64,000 bases of DNA from Hofstenia miamia (Eukaryota > Xenacoelomorpha > Acoela): NCBI GenBank assembly GCA_004352715.1, contig SCFE01000102.1, positions 1,170,745 through 1,234,744 on the forward strand, written 5' to 3'. Within the stretch, counting starts at the first letter, position 1. Each line of letters starts with the position of its first letter. Under the pieces are notes generated by a model that was not told the DNA's origin, ran no database searches, and saw nothing but the letters and a program-made list of their open reading frames with translations. Shown here one piece after another: positions 46,345 to 58,780 of the stretch. The position numbers and the translations under genes were made by a program.

Positions 46345-47250
46345 CCGGAGAAGGCGATTAGGAAACACATCCCGCAGTCGTTGAGTGATGAGGGAAGTCG
46401 CTCCCTGAGTCGAACATCAGCATATTCTTGACGTGATGGGATCATTCGCTTTAAAGGATGATAGGGAGTTGTCGAAATCTTAGCAAAAATCTGTTCATCT
46501 CGTTCCTTGATATAGACGTTAATGGGTTTGAAGGAAGGAATAATACCACACCGGACCCCACGTCTCTACATTTTGTCGATATTCAATAAATCAGACTTTC
46601 GGCAGCTCGCCCTAACGGGGCTACAATACAAAATTTTTGACAGAATCAGAGACTTATAAAGTAATTCGCATTCCGTGATAGTAAAACCATGAGACTTCAA
46701 TCTACGAATTAGATATAATCGCGAAATAACTGTTTTCAAAACGGAATTTATATGTGAGTGATATCAGAAGAGGTGTCCTCATGTCTAACATATTGTTTAC
46801 GGTCTTGTAGGAAGTCCACTAACAAATTACGAATATGGTCCGGAATGTCTTCGACTTTCCTTAGTTGATCATGAATCAGTGAGTGAGGAACCCTGACGAA
46901 TGCTTTGCTGAGATCCAGTGAGACAATGCGAACTCCATCATGGTTAGTAGTCGCAAGATCCCGGCAATTTTGAAGAACATTAAATAGAACTTCTTCTGTT
47001 GACACACCTGTACGAAAACCAAACTGATTCAGAGACAACCACGAATTGCAAGGTACTTTCACAAAGTGAGTGTACAGAAAGCGTTCAAAATGTCTTGCAG
47101 CACAGTCATAACTGAAATTGGTCGTAGCTGATCTAATGATTTACAATTTTGTGAATAGGAATGATTTTGGCCAGTTTGAATGCGTCTGGAAAGCAAGAGT
47201 TATAAATCGATATATTGTAGATATGGGCTCGGCTAGAATATGAGCATTAG
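46345..47250 (-). pseudogene. LINE ORF2 reverse transcriptase, YADD segment deleted
   Basis: FPDAFKLAKIIPIHK near 47190 is followed by broken frames. ORF 47062-46748 then has NQFGFRTGVSTEEVLFNVLQ, IVSLDLSKAFVRVPHSLIHD and DRKQYVRHED. Instead of GVPQG and YADD, the frame passes within a few codons to ITHINSVLKTVISRLYLIRR and the C-terminus (ILYCSPVRAS, YHPLKRMIPSRQEYADVRLR). An internal deletion has therefore removed the catalytic palm. Confidence 0.82.
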
Positions 47251-47674
47251 AACGAAAAACCCAGGTAGGTCACTCTTCGTGCCCAACAGAAGTATCTTTC
47301 AAAGACAGGAGGGAATAGTACAATTGATATGGTTCAAAAGTAAACGCGGGCGGACTCATGAAGTAAGTCTTCCCTGGCATCGTGTAGTTGTCAGTTGCGC
47401 AGATGGAAGTGAAATGGGCTGAGAACGGAATCAAACTGGATGATTTTGCGCTGGTGGTAGCGTTGACAGTAGACCTTTTTTCCTTTCCTCCTTTGTATGT
47501 TTTTCAAAATCTTTTCGAGCACAAGATTTGATAACTGCAGATCTTTTCTAGAATTCGGATCCCAAAGATTGTATTTCTGCTTAAGCAGAAACTTCACGTC
47601 AGGAGTGATATAGAACAGATCTTTCCTGGAAAGCTTTACACAGCGGAGAGGTCAGCATAAGTCATATGCTTGCT

Positions 47675-48298
47675 TTAATCTATGAATGAACACATCTGTC
47701 GCACTGTTAGAACCGCTAACAATCCTCGATGATCAGACTTTAAGTGCAGCAAACATGGCGTAGTGTAGTAGATATCTTCAACAGAACATGGAATAAAATT
47801 AAGTTGCTTCGCTTTTCGCGTGTGGCCATTAAAGTTGTTATAAAGTACAATGTTCTCATAAAGTTTTTCAATATTGAAATCATTAAAATCGCCACAGATG
47901 ATGAAGATTGAGCTCGGTATTTCCAACGAGTCAAAGGTGTCGACAATATAGTCGACGTATTCATCTTCACGACCGATTCCAGGTGGATAATAGACAACAC
48001 AAATGATCACGGTGTATGAGGCAATGCAGACTCTGGAGAATATAATCTCAAAATTTTCATGCGCATAACATGTAAGTTTTTCTACATTATAATTGCGATA
48101 ATAGACGGCCACACCGCCTCCTGAACGTTTTGATGAATTGTCAGCAGTTCTGTCTTGTCGCAAGACACCGTAAATAGGAATACAACATGCCTTGTCTTCT
48201 GTTGAACATTGGAACCAAGTTTCAGTAATACAGCAAATGTCAACATCATTATCGTAGAGATCAGTTGCTAAATATAAAAGTGCGCCTTGTTTTTTCAA
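47675..48298 (-). CDS. LINE ORF2 endonuclease (APE-type) domain
   Basis: The open frame has DICCITETWF (metal-binding Glu), GGGVAVYYR, VVYYPPG, IICGDFNDFN (catalytic Asp and Asn) and LKSDHRGLLAV (catalytic Asp-His). These are all the landmarks of the exonuclease-endonuclease-phosphatase fold that nicks target DNA for LINE insertion. The frame is uninterrupted for 207 codons, and the upstream part (ILLINARSLKKQ) runs in from about 48325. Confidence 0.9.
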   Translation of the reverse strand: MKKQGALLYLATDLYDNDVDICCITETWFQCSTEDKACCIPIYGVLRQDRTADNSSKRSGGGVAVYYRNYNVEKLTCYAHENFEIIFSRVCIASYTVIICVVYYPPGIGREDEYVDYIVDTFDSLEIPSSIFIICGDFNDFNIEKLYENIVLYNNFNGHTRKAKQLNFIPCSVEDIYYTTPCLLHLKSDHRGLLAVLTVRQMCSFID

Positions 48299-48813
48299 CG
48301 AACGGGCATTGATAAGGAGAATATTCGCAAGTTTGCCAATAAATAGTTATAACGGTTGCCATGAATCATCAGGTTGTCTTACTTCTAGAGTGAAGCTGCG
48401 GATACGGAGCGTAAATTTATCAGTGCCATTTTGTATCAGTTCATATCGTTTTTTGAGTGCTTTGCGAACAAGTTCGTCTGGGACTAGGTTGCTTCGTCAG
48501 AAAAAACTTTTTGTTGTATGACCTCAATTTTGGCCAAGACAGTATGATAAGCCTTTTATCCAATGGATTATGCACGTTAAGAACGATAGGACGAGTTTTA
48601 TCCTAATTATATTTCCCGATTCGTCTAACATCAGTAATGGTAGCGTCTACTTTTAGGTGAGCAAGCACTTTTTCGACTTCACTTTAATCTTTTTCCATTC
48701 AGGAACTCCCTTTATACGGATACAACGATCGTGATGTTAAACTGCAACCGTACTACGAGGGACTTGAGTTTGGCCAGGAACAAAACCAGTGACCTTAGAA
48801 ATCTCAGAAACTA

Positions 48814-49092
48814 TCACGTTTTTAGTGGTTCAACAATTTTGGTTTTAAAGGAAGCGATATCTGTTACTTTTCGTGTAGGGTTCTTTGTACAAATATCACA
48901 GCGATAGAAGAGGTTTTTGTTACTTGATAAACATTGAAATACTTCCCCGGGCTGTTTTGAGCAAGATAAATGGTTCCACGTGTCACAAACATCGCATTGC
49001 ACCCAGTATTGCTCTTCAGTTGTTTTCTTGCATTTCCCACATGCATCCGATGATATACTCGTGGAGCCACCAAGGCGACTCCTCGCAGACAT
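48814..49092 (-). CDS. LINE ORF1 with PHD zinc finger (truncated)
   Basis: 92 codons. C18-x2-C21, C33-x2-C36, H41-x2-C44 and C65-x2-C68, with the Trp of DTWNHLSC two residues before the His, form a C4HC3 PHD finger. PHD fingers occur in ORF1 of CR1-group LINEs. After the stop at 48814 more ORF1 sequence continues with frame breaks (RIKGVPEWKK, DVRRIGKYN, TRPIVLNVHNPLDKRLI), ending LVRKALKKRYELIQN near 48475-48430. ORF1 proteins normally bind the LINE RNA. Confidence 0.85.
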   Translation of the reverse strand: MSARSRLGGSTSISSDACGKCKKTTEEQYWVQCDVCDTWNHLSCSKQPGEVFQCLSSNKNLFYRCDICTKNPTRKVTDIASFKTKIVEPLKT

Positions 49093-49227
49093 ATCCGATC
49101 ATTAGCACCACCAATTAAACCTAATTAAACTGTATAATAAACAGGCAAATTAACGATTGGAATATAATAAACGATTTTTTGTAAATTTTGTTTGTATTTG
49201 AACATCGAACTTATTGCGAATATCGAG

Positions 49228-49607
49228 CCGCTCTCACAACTAGAGTTTAAAAGACCTCGATAAAGTTGGTCTCGAGTCTCGTCAGTCAAAAAAAGTCTTG
49301 AATCTCGGTCTCGGCCGAGAACAAGCTTAAGTCTCGAGTCGTTTTTTTCGGTTAATGACGAAAAGAATTCGAACAATTGCAACGAAATAATCCTTGTTTT
49401 GAGCCAATGTTTTTGAAGAAAGATTTTTAATACAAAAAAGTCAATTTAATTTAAATTTTTGAAACGAAATTGAGACATTGATATATTATAGCTTTAAACA
49501 TGTTTGAAAAAGTCTCGAATTCAGTTGAGTTTTTCGAAATGTATTACTTGTCGTCTCGAATCGTAAAGTCTCGGAATTTTGTCTCAAGTCTCATCTCGTA
49601 AGCCCTG
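49228..49607. mobile_element. Fragment of a hAT-like MITE (single terminus found)
   Basis: The right end reads, on the minus strand, CAGGGCTTACGAGATGAGAC, a hAT-type CAGGG terminus, followed inward by repeated gtctcgag/gtctcgaat motifs on both flanks. The matching left terminus was not found, so the element is truncated or too diverged. Confidence 0.5.
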
Positions 49608-50500
49608 CCCACAAAACCAGATCAGTTATGGTAAACTGTAAACAGTATGTTGTAAATTTCTATAGTATATAGCTTTGCCTATTTGCTATGTAGTAATTGA
49701 AAATGATTGGAAGATGATTATCTATTCGCCCTATTATCTACGCTCTTGTAAAATGCATTACACTTTATGTAACTTTGAAATAAAACCGAGATAACATGAA
49801 TTTATTAAATATTTAAATTTAGGATTGAAGGGTTATTTTTAAAGTATTTAATTCAATAAACATTGCAAAATGTATTTTAATTTATTAAGAACGTATATTT
49901 CATATATTTGGTTAAATATTCTAAATATATGCAACTTTACTAAGTTTTTTCATAGAAAAAAGCTAGAGAAAGGGATCTAAGCCTTACTTAATGGAAGAAT
50001 TTTAATTTACAACAAATAAATCTTCTGATAATACAGAGTAGATAATATACTCGATAGATAATAATAATGTACGTCATCCTTTTTAAGCACAAGTAATTCA
50101 CAAAGGGTGCATATTTATCTCGACTTCGTATATAGCAATTTCGTATTTCAATATAGCAAAACGTTTCCTTTATAAATATAATAGGAACTAGCATAAACAG
50201 GACACTATTCTGGGAATTTGAACAGTTAAAATATAAATAATTTTTAATTCAGCATTATGCTTTCAATATTGATAATATTTAGTTATTAAAACTACTTATT
50301 TTTGGGTTATTACTTATCTACAACTCTGATTAAATCACATTAATGTGGCAGACCTAGATCGTCTGAAAAGATAGTTACCCCAGGGAATCTTTACAAAACT
50401 ATCATTAAATTTATAAACAATGTGAAGGATTTGTGGAGTATCATTGATGATTCAGATAGTGTAAGAATGTCCACAAAAGTGAGTGAAAATGTTAAGTAGA
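49608..50500. other. No gene recognised
   Basis: AT-rich; CpG still present at low ordinary frequency up to position 50502. Confidence 0.45.
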
Positions 50501-52004
50501 CGAAATTATTGTACATAACATTTCAAGGATATATATATATATACCTTAAATATAATAAAATCTTAAATATAATATAATAAAATGTAAATGTGCACAAGCA
50601 TCTATTGCATCAATAAAATTTGTTGTATTTCTAGGATCTATTACTTTTTACATTGATGTTTCCTTTGCTAGAAATTCTCAGCAGATCAAGGTCATTTGCT
50701 TGTGATTTTACATTTAAAACTCACATGCTTGGGTATTATTATATCAAATCCACAAGCATTTGCTCTATCACATGCCTTGAAAAAGCAGCCATGAGGACAT
50801 CCTCACAAAGTTCCATTTATGCATCCTAGTGTGTATCTTTGAATAACCTTATATGGTTCTTCATTGATGCTTGATTTGAATTAAATATAATTCAACATTA
50901 AAAGGTATTCTTTGTTATTTCATTATTAAATATTAATTATCCAAGAATTAAAAGGAACAATAACATTATACAAAATCAAACATAATTGCATATATTTTCT
51001 GAATTTAGCATTAAATTGGAGCTGTATAATGAAGGTTTACACAAAATTCAGTCAGCAGTAATTTCAATATTGCTCTTGTATACATATAGTTATTGTCATA
51101 TTGATTCAGTGAGATTTGAACTCACATCTTCAGTACATGTGTACAGCTGTGCTTATCTTACACCATGAATCAGAAGGTAGATCTCCAAAAACCATTTTTC
51201 AATCCACATATATTATGAACAACTTAACAATATCTTCTTATAAGGTTAAATAGACACATATCACCAAAATGTCAATAATCAGTTACAAAAACTGAAAAAA
51301 TCCAATGAGAACAAAATTTGTTTGATTTCAAATATGCACTACATTCTTCCAGTTATTCTTTACAAAAATTCCTGTGCATAGCAACTGTAACTAAATATAT
51401 GCCCAAAACAAAAAGTTCAATTTCAGCAAAATATTAAAGAGACAATTTGATACATTGAAAGATGAAAATGATACATTGGAATATGAGTGAATAATTTCCT
51501 CAACCTCAAAATTTCAAATTTATCTAAGAATGGGAGTGCCACATATCTTGAGATAATAATAAATTACATAAGGACTATAAGCAACTCATTGAAATCAAAG
51601 TCAGGATAACAAATAGCAAAAAAGGGTAAATTTGATAAAGCATCAGTAATGCTCTAATATTTTTCTAATAAAAACATGGCAATTTTGTTTGGTATTATAT
51701 TATTGTATTTGATTTTTGAGGAAATAAATTGTATATATACAGGTATATAAATATATATATATTTGCATTTTGCTGTTTATTATACAGTTTATTAGGCTTA
51801 AGTGAAGAAAACAAATGTGATTCTACTTGAGAAGATTTGAACTTAACTTCAAGTGCATTCTGCATCAACTGTATCAGCTAAGAAACTATAAACAACCTTT
51901 TTTTGTTTTCAAAATTTGAATGGTGGTTCAACTGGATGATGGGGATCAGCAAGAGATCAAGATCCAGCACTTGACAATAACAGCACATGCAGCATCTGCA
52001 AGGC

Positions 52005-54160
52005 GTCACAACACATTTTTTGTGTCTTTTATTAACCTCTGTGTTGCCAACATCAGGAGCATTACCAGGAGTATTTTATCAGTTCTGTAGAAGAACTTCA
52101 ACTGCAGTACCCAAATGCAATATGTAGCAACTTCAACAATTTTAACCCAACCAAAATACTTGATGCATTGCCAATGGAACACTGCATATTGGGAGCACAT
52201 GCAGATGTAATCAGCTTGATTTTATTCTCTCAACTGCTGGGAGAGATTACCACCCAGCATACTGTAGAAGAACTACTGTTCCCTTTGATCACAACACCAT
52301 TATCATTTTGTTTGTAATATTTGACCCCAAGATGCCAGTGCATTGCACATTGCTATGGACATAACAAACTTCCTTGATATCCTTCAAATTAATGATCCTG
52401 ACAGAGTGCTGGGAATTCTGACCCAATGTAGGGTTGAATTTTTTAAAGCTGTCCAGTCAAGAAGGTCAAGGTCTCTGAAAAAAACCCACCCCATGTGATG
52501 CTGCTGGTCAAGCTTATGCTGAAGAGGAAATATTTCCTTGAAGTTCAGAACCACAAGAACAAGGCTGATGCTCTATCTCAAAGAATCAGAAAAACTATGC
52601 TAGATAATATTGCCAAAACAAAACATAAAGTGGGATAAAAACAATGGTGGAAGGCAGTATTACCATGTGATCCTCTCATGTTGATGTGGCTTTGGACATT
52701 GACAAGATTAACAAACATTACTCACAAGTATTCCTCCTGATTTTACAATTCACAAAGTTTACCACAGCTTACAGAGAATAATGAATACTGTGCCAGGAAT
52801 CAATCAGATTCCATATTGTCTCATTCAACAGAATGCTCACAACCTAGCCAAACCTTTGTGTCACATTCACTATTTGTGTATGGTAAGAGGGTGGTTTTCA
52901 AAGACAAAGTATCCAGAGTTGTTCCTATTCTGAAATGCTCAAAAGTGTAGTCTTTTACACCAATTCTGTCAAGGCACTTTAAGAGAATCATATATGACAA
53001 GTTCATCTCCAAAGCCTAAAACACCAGGCTGAAGCAAAATCTATTCAGTTTCAGAAAGTTATCAACAACAGAAATGGCTCTCTTGTGCATAATCAATAAA
53101 GCAAAGGATATGCTTAGAATGTATGATTACATCAAGGAAATTGCAATTGATCTCAGCAAAGCATTTTACTGAGTGCCATGTGATCAGATGGTTAACTCTC
53201 TCCACAAACTGAATATCTAGCCATATGTTGTCAATCTTGTTTGAGCCTTCCCTCTAGACAGGACACAATTTGTTGACTTCAATGGGCAACATTCACAATT
53301 TCTCAGCACAGACACTGGTATACCCAAAGGCTCTATTCTTGGGGCCAATCTTATTCAACTTATTATATGATGAACTTGTTTTGAACAGAGATGACATCTC
53401 TTTAGTAAAATACACTGATGATTCTACAATTTTACTTGGTGAAACACATGGTCATGACAGGGCTGAAGAAGTGCTCTGTGCTGTGAAAGACTAGTGTAAT
53501 AACAACAACATATCAATTAACAAAGAAAAAACTGCTGAAATGATTTTTTCTAAGGGTAGCTCTCCCTTGACTACTCCACAAGTCCCATCTGGCAAACTCT
53601 CTTGAGCCATTAAAATCCTTAGAGTGTACATTGATAATGCCTTGTCATTTGAAGAACATGTCTCAAGGCTATTACAACAATGTAGAAGCAAAATGTTCCT
53701 TCTGAACAAGCTAAATGCACAAGGTTACTCTTCATGTAAGCTCAAGATACTATACAATGTGTGGATATTGACAAATATAACCTATTTGGTCTCAGTATGG
53801 GGTGGATGCAGTAAGTCATTACAGCAACTCATAAACAAACTACAGAGGAAGGCAATGTGACTGGGATATACAGATAACTTTGAATCTCTTGAAACAATTG
53901 TGAGAAAGTCAGATGAAAAGCTGTTGAAGGTAATAATGTACTATGAGGACCACTTCTATCAGATTTAGTGCCTAGAGGAAGTGACTATGCCTCTACAAGG
54001 CTCTGGGAATGTTTACCAACCTCTGAAAGAGATATTGATAGGAGATTTATGTTTATTTTTTGAACAGATTCTTCAAGAAATACTAGCATTCTGTCTGTAA
54101 CCAACACTGTCTACCATATTCACTGATTATCAGGTTCACACATTATGAAATCACTGATCT
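52005..54160 (+). pseudogene. LINE 6: CR1-like element decayed by CpG loss
   Basis: Endonuclease remnants: SVEELQLQYPNAIC then NFNNFNPTKILDALP (about 52080-52160), and DYHPAYCRRTTVPFDHNTI (about 52250-52310). RT: RVVPILKCSKV (about 52916), FRKLSTTEMALLCIINKAKD, IAIDLSKAF followed by TAC TGA where Asp-Arg is normal, TGIPKGSILGANL and KYTDDSTILL (53405-53435; both catalytic Asp kept). The C-terminus follows in 53624-53860 (ITYLVSVWGGCSKSLQQLIN). Several Arg codons appear as TGA, as expected for CGA to TGA by CpG deamination. Related to LINE 5. Confidence 0.85.
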
Positions 54161-55969
54161 AGAAATTGTCTTTGCTTCCTATCTGCATTATCTATTCCCA
54201 AGTCTCCAACCCCTACCAAAAACACCAACACAAAAGGAAGACCATGTCTGAGCTATCACATCTGCAAAATTCTGCAAATAACTCTGCAATTGAAGTAAAT
54301 TTTATGATAGTCTGTAAATTTAGTCAGTTTGATGTGTTTCATTCTGAAATAAAGATAATTTCTATTGTGTTAAGTGTAGTTAGTGTTTTCTACAGGTAGT
54401 CTGTTTGTCACTTTTAAATGCTTTATATTTTGATTTGCAAAACATGACATGTTTAAATTTTAAAGATAGTGGAATTGTATAAAATTGTTACTTGCATTAT
54501 GAAAGCTTCTGTTTATAAGAATCATTGATCACTCATTGTAGAATTTCTTTTATATAATATTTTATTTTGGAATTTTCTTATATTGCAAATAATTTGAATA
54601 TCATTTTAGCTGTGCAATAGCCATTCAATTCTTCATTGCTTTTGCCAACAAGGGTTTGAAGTGACTGATGTTTTTGTTCTGAGCAGAATCAATTGTTTAA
54701 TTAGATTTCCTTATTCAAAAACATCATTAACAAACAGAAAATTTAGAAATTCATTGTTAAATGCAATCTGATTTCTTAACATGTACATAATTCTAATATC
54801 TATTGTAGTTTAGGGTTTTTCTATTGTGTTTATTTATTTTCAATTTGAGAGTTAACAAATGAGAACAGGGGTGACAAATTTGCTTTTAATAATAACAGCA
54901 GGAAGTTTTGCTGTTAACATCCATATAGGAATTTTTTTCTTAATTTTCTAATTCTAAGCAAATTAAGCATTGAGTTGGCAAAGGTATTCAAATAAAATTT
55001 TTAGTATAATGTCATCATCAGAAGTTTGAATACATGTGATTGCTTCACAAGTATTGACACTTGATATCATCAAGATTATTAGCACTATGATTAGTCCTTA
55101 ATTGATTGCATGCTAAGAATGATATGATTAGCTGTTAGCAGTATTCATAAAAATGCTAAAATTTACTGTGTCTGCTGTTAATAGCAGACTTGAATACTAA
55201 AAGTAAGGCTGAAAGTTTTAGTGAAAACTTCTTGCTGTTTTATATACTAGATGCAGCTTATGCATGATGCCTATTTTGCAGATTGGTAGCAGAAGATGAG
55301 CCAAGTAGTACTTTAATAAATAGCTGGTGTTATTTCTAATACTGTTTTTCCAGTAAAGTTGTTTTTCATTATCTCATATTAATTGGATTAATCCTTTATT
55401 GGTATTATCCTAATTACTAGTATTAATGCATATTAGTGATTAATGAAATGAATTCTTATTGCAGATGAGACTACAATTCCATTAATCTAAATATTAGAAT
55501 AATAAATATTTTCCTATTACTTTGGGTATTTTTAAGATTTTCAATACATCCTAAATATATCAACAACAACTACAATTTCAAACTTACATACCTATTTTCT
55601 ATAAATTGATATTTATATTTATCTGAGTTCCTGCTTATTGCAAGTTTAAAAACTTGAATTTGAATTATTTAATTATATTCATGTGGAATACTTTCAAGAT
55701 TATATAAGTAGTAAGTTTTGCCAACAAATGACAATAGTGGTGTTTTTCTATGTAAATTGATCTAAGGCAGACTTCACACATTACCATTTTTTGAATTGCT
55801 ATCACAATGCAGATGGGTGTCACACATTACATAAAAGACTTTACTACTGTAAAGCAGAGCAGTGACAGATGATCTCTTTTTGTTTGAATAGCAGTGTAAA
55901 ATAATTGTGCCAATGTGAGAAAATGGATCATGTGATAGGTCAAAACTAGTAGCAATTCAAGTAGGGATG
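54161..55969. other. No gene recognised (CpG-free)
   Basis: AT-rich and CpG-free. No protein motif or repeat recognised. Confidence 0.45.
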
Positions 55970-56004
55970 GAAATTGAGCATGCACAATATTTTACTCAGG
56001 CTAA

Positions 56005-56373
56005 TCAAAGGAGCACTAGCAAACCACAAAATTTATCATTTACAGATTCAATCTTGTAATATTTTGTATAGAAACTATTCTGTTTTTGAATCATAAACAT
56101 AGAAGTGGCCATTACTACAACAAGCATCATCTTTAAGTATAAATTTATGGTGTCAAGCAATAAATTAAAATTAATAGAAGCTTTTCTTAGAAGAGAATAA
56201 CTTTCAAAATGTCTACCAAGCCAAGATAGAAACTGGGACCATAATTGCTGGGCTATATGGAAAATATCATCCCAGCTTAACTGTTGTGAAAATATATATT
56301 TTTCAATTATATTACATATGTAATAAACACAATGCAAACAATTAATTGAAATATGGGTAATGTAATTACTCAT
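56005..56373 (-). other. Open frame with a hydrophobic segment, unassigned
   Basis: 122 codons: an amphipathic Trp-rich stretch (LSWDDIFHIAQQLWSQFLSW) followed by a hydrophobic one (LYLKMMLVVVMATSMFMI). It has the look of a membrane-proximal region plus membrane anchor, but nothing identifies it. It lies in the CpG desert and could be chance or a retroelement third ORF. Confidence 0.25.
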
Positions 56374-56758
56374 ACATAAGAGTGTTACTAAACTAAACTT
56401 TCAAGATTTTCCAAGTTCTTATAAGAATATTAAAAATTGTCACTATAATTAGAAAAAGTTCAAATTAGTACTTAAAATAATTCAATTTGAGTATAGGGTG
56501 TGGTAACTTTGTTTTCAAAATCCAAAAATCTATTCTGTTTTCCATCAATACATTACAATTAACTCTGAAATTTTATAATTACTTAAGTCAAATTATAAAG
56601 TAAATATGTATTTAATGGTGAATCTCCAATAATTTCATGTTATTTTGAAGGGAACAGTTCTAATTTTATGCTTCAAAAAACCAAATTAACAACTTTCTAC
56701 TGTTAATGACACTTTTAATAATCTTAAGAACTTGAATGAAAGTTTAATTTAATAACAG

Positions 56759-56759
<1 letters not shown>

Positions 56760-56791
<32 letters not shown>
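56760..56791. repeat. (TA)n microsatellite at the desert edge
   Basis: About 16 TA units lie 38 bases before CpG reappears at 56830. Confidence 0.9.
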
Positions 56792-56792
<1 letters not shown>

Positions 56793-56848
56793 TAATTTTA
56801 AATTCTTAGCAATTTTGCCACAGATTTCTCGTTTGTTAAAAGGCTATC

Positions 56849-57199
56849 TTACCTATGTCCACTTTGAATTTGAAGTTCGTCATGCAACATTCTCAGTGCG
56901 TAATTTGGAAAACTCTTAATTTGATCGATAAAGAATATTAAAAAATAGAATGTGTAAATCCTCCAAAATACACACCCATTTTCATGGTAAATATTATCGA
57001 ATCGCCATGTATTGTAAGATAGNTAAATGTTTCTTAAAAACCTCATCATTACCAATTGTCCAATAGTTAAAGTTTTGCAGGGTAGTGTTTCCGTTAATTT
57101 ATCTACCTTCATTGTAAGTATATTTAAGTTTGAGTGAATACTGTTGGAGCAATTGAAAAATGTGCAATTCCTTCTAAATGCCTTAGAAATTTCAGACAA
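56849..57199 (-). other. Open frame in the CpG-normal island, unassigned
   Basis: 116 codons containing one N. Reads FRRNCTFFNCSNSIHS, then LTIGQLVMMRFLRNI. It is the only stretch between 50.5 and 61.7 kb with ordinary CpG density (about seven between 56830 and 57092). No family recognised. It may be an exon, an unrelated contig placed by scaffolding, or chance. Confidence 0.3.
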
Positions 57200-58039
57200 T
57201 TTCCTGCCAAAAGTAATGCTTTTGCATTTTCCATTGCAAAAATATTTTTTGAATTTGTTTTGTACATATCCTTAAAATACATGTCTACTATCTGCTAGCT
57301 GCAAATTTTTTGCAATGGAAAATTATGAAAAAAAATAATTTAGTTTATGTGACATCCCCTTGAAATAATGCAACATTATTTCAGAAACATTAAGGATTTT
57401 ACTTTCAGATTGGTTTTTGTATTTGGAAATCTGAATTTAGACTTAAAATTGTAATATTTCATAAAATTTTACATGGACTACTTTATTTTTAATCAATGAT
57501 AATTAATTAATTTTTCTATTATGAGTTGATAGGTATCACAATACCATGATAATTGTCATGCCATGACAGATTTAGTTATTTATTATACTGTTATTATTTG
57601 TACAAAATTGTAAATTTTTGTTCTTACTTAAAATATTGTTACAAAGCCCCAATATATTATATGGTGTTTAAATCACCAATATCTTACAAAAAAATTATTT
57701 TTGTAATTTTTTAAAAATAAATAAAGAATCTGAATTTTTTTTGCAATATATGGTTGTTAAGAGTATCTATATTTATATGCATGAAAAAAGTTCAAAAAAG
57801 AGTTTCCTCCAGAATTTGGCACTTTGTATTATAGTACATTTTGATTTTTGGCACTTTGTAATTCTTAGACTGATTTAGTATGTTAGAAAGCACCAATATA
57901 TTTAAAGAATATAAGAATTTAGGAATTTTATTAATCTAATTCCAATACAAAATAATAATCAGCTAAATCTTACAAATAAACTATCATTTATATACTACAC
58001 AGCCTTTATTGCTGTTAATAACAATTTGGGCAACAAATT

Positions 58040-58780
58040 AAAACATAAAAGTCTGTAATCAAAGCAATTGAGTCTGGAGGGAGTATCTGCTGGATTCTCA
58101 CAAGAAGGTATCTATTCAATCTGTAGGTTTTTATAGAAGATAAGTATGTTAACTGCTTGTCCTACTCTGGGTATTATCATGGATGTGATCTTCTCTTTCC
58201 TAGCAGCTTGCACCAGTGGCTGAGAATCTACCAAGAGTTTACTGGATGGTGGGGCTTCCAGACAGCTGAAATAAAAGTGTTCATCTAATTCCATTGACAA
58301 GTTATATGGTGGGAAATTAAGGTGTGTGGGACTTACAAAAGTTAATCCTAGCTGAGTATCAGATGCATTGGTGCAAATTATGTGTTTTTCATGTACAAGC
58401 AGATGTTTCCAGGATAATGACTTAGGGGAAAGTAAGTAAAATAACTGAAGCACTAGTAAGTTGTGTATCTCATTATTTTCATTGTCTAAAATTAACTGTT
58501 TCACTAAACCCCAGGGACCAATAATTGGCAAGGAAAACACTAAGTCACCTAACCATCATTGGTATTCTTTCAGAGTTAATGAAGAAGGAATTGTAGTAAT
58601 TAATTTAGTAAAGATAAACTCTTTTACTGGTGTTAACTTAGCTTTCTGTTCTAACAAATTGACCATTATACCTAAAGCTGAACAATTACACTAAGTTTAA
58701 AACTTAGGTTTGAAAAAATCACAAATTAACAATTCATTAACTAAATAGCACCAAATTAATTTGAGAGTGCCTAAAATTAA
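58040..58780 (-). pseudogene. Retroelement reverse transcriptase C-terminus and RNase H domain
   Basis: Minus strand: IWCYLVNELLI near 58760-58730, where YLDD would be expected, then TLKEYQ-stop-WLGDLVFSLPII (connection), then RNase H. The RNase H landmarks are TNASDTQLGLTF (first Asp), a Glu in FSCLEAP, LLVDSQPLVQAARK (second Asp) and, past an in-frame TAG, IPSCENPADTPSR (last Asp). The ending NPADxPSR occurs in retroelement and pararetrovirus-type RNases H. I cannot decide between DIRS-like, LTR or pararetrovirus-like origin. Several in-frame stops; inactive. Confidence 0.65.

Larger units (their letters stand above)
46340..49105 (-). mobile_element. LINE 5: CR1-like element with PHD-finger ORF1, endonuclease and deleted RT
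   Basis: Minus-strand order: ORF1 with PHD finger (49092-48814, decayed to about 48350), apurinic-type endonuclease (48298-47675), RT (about 47250-46345). CpG content is ordinary, unlike the related plus-strand LINE at 52.0-54.2 kb, so this copy is younger or escaped the CpG-losing process. The RT has lost its catalytic segment. Confidence 0.85.
50503..56828. other. CpG desert, left block (one CpG in about 6.3 kb)
   Basis: Reading base by base, the only CpG between the one at about 50501 and the one at about 56830 is in aaggcgtcac (52004). C and G are present at normal frequency for the region, and TG/CA dinucleotides are abundant. Contains LINE 6 and otherwise non-coding sequence. The right edge abuts a (TA)n microsatellite at 56760-56791. 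Confidence 0.95.
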
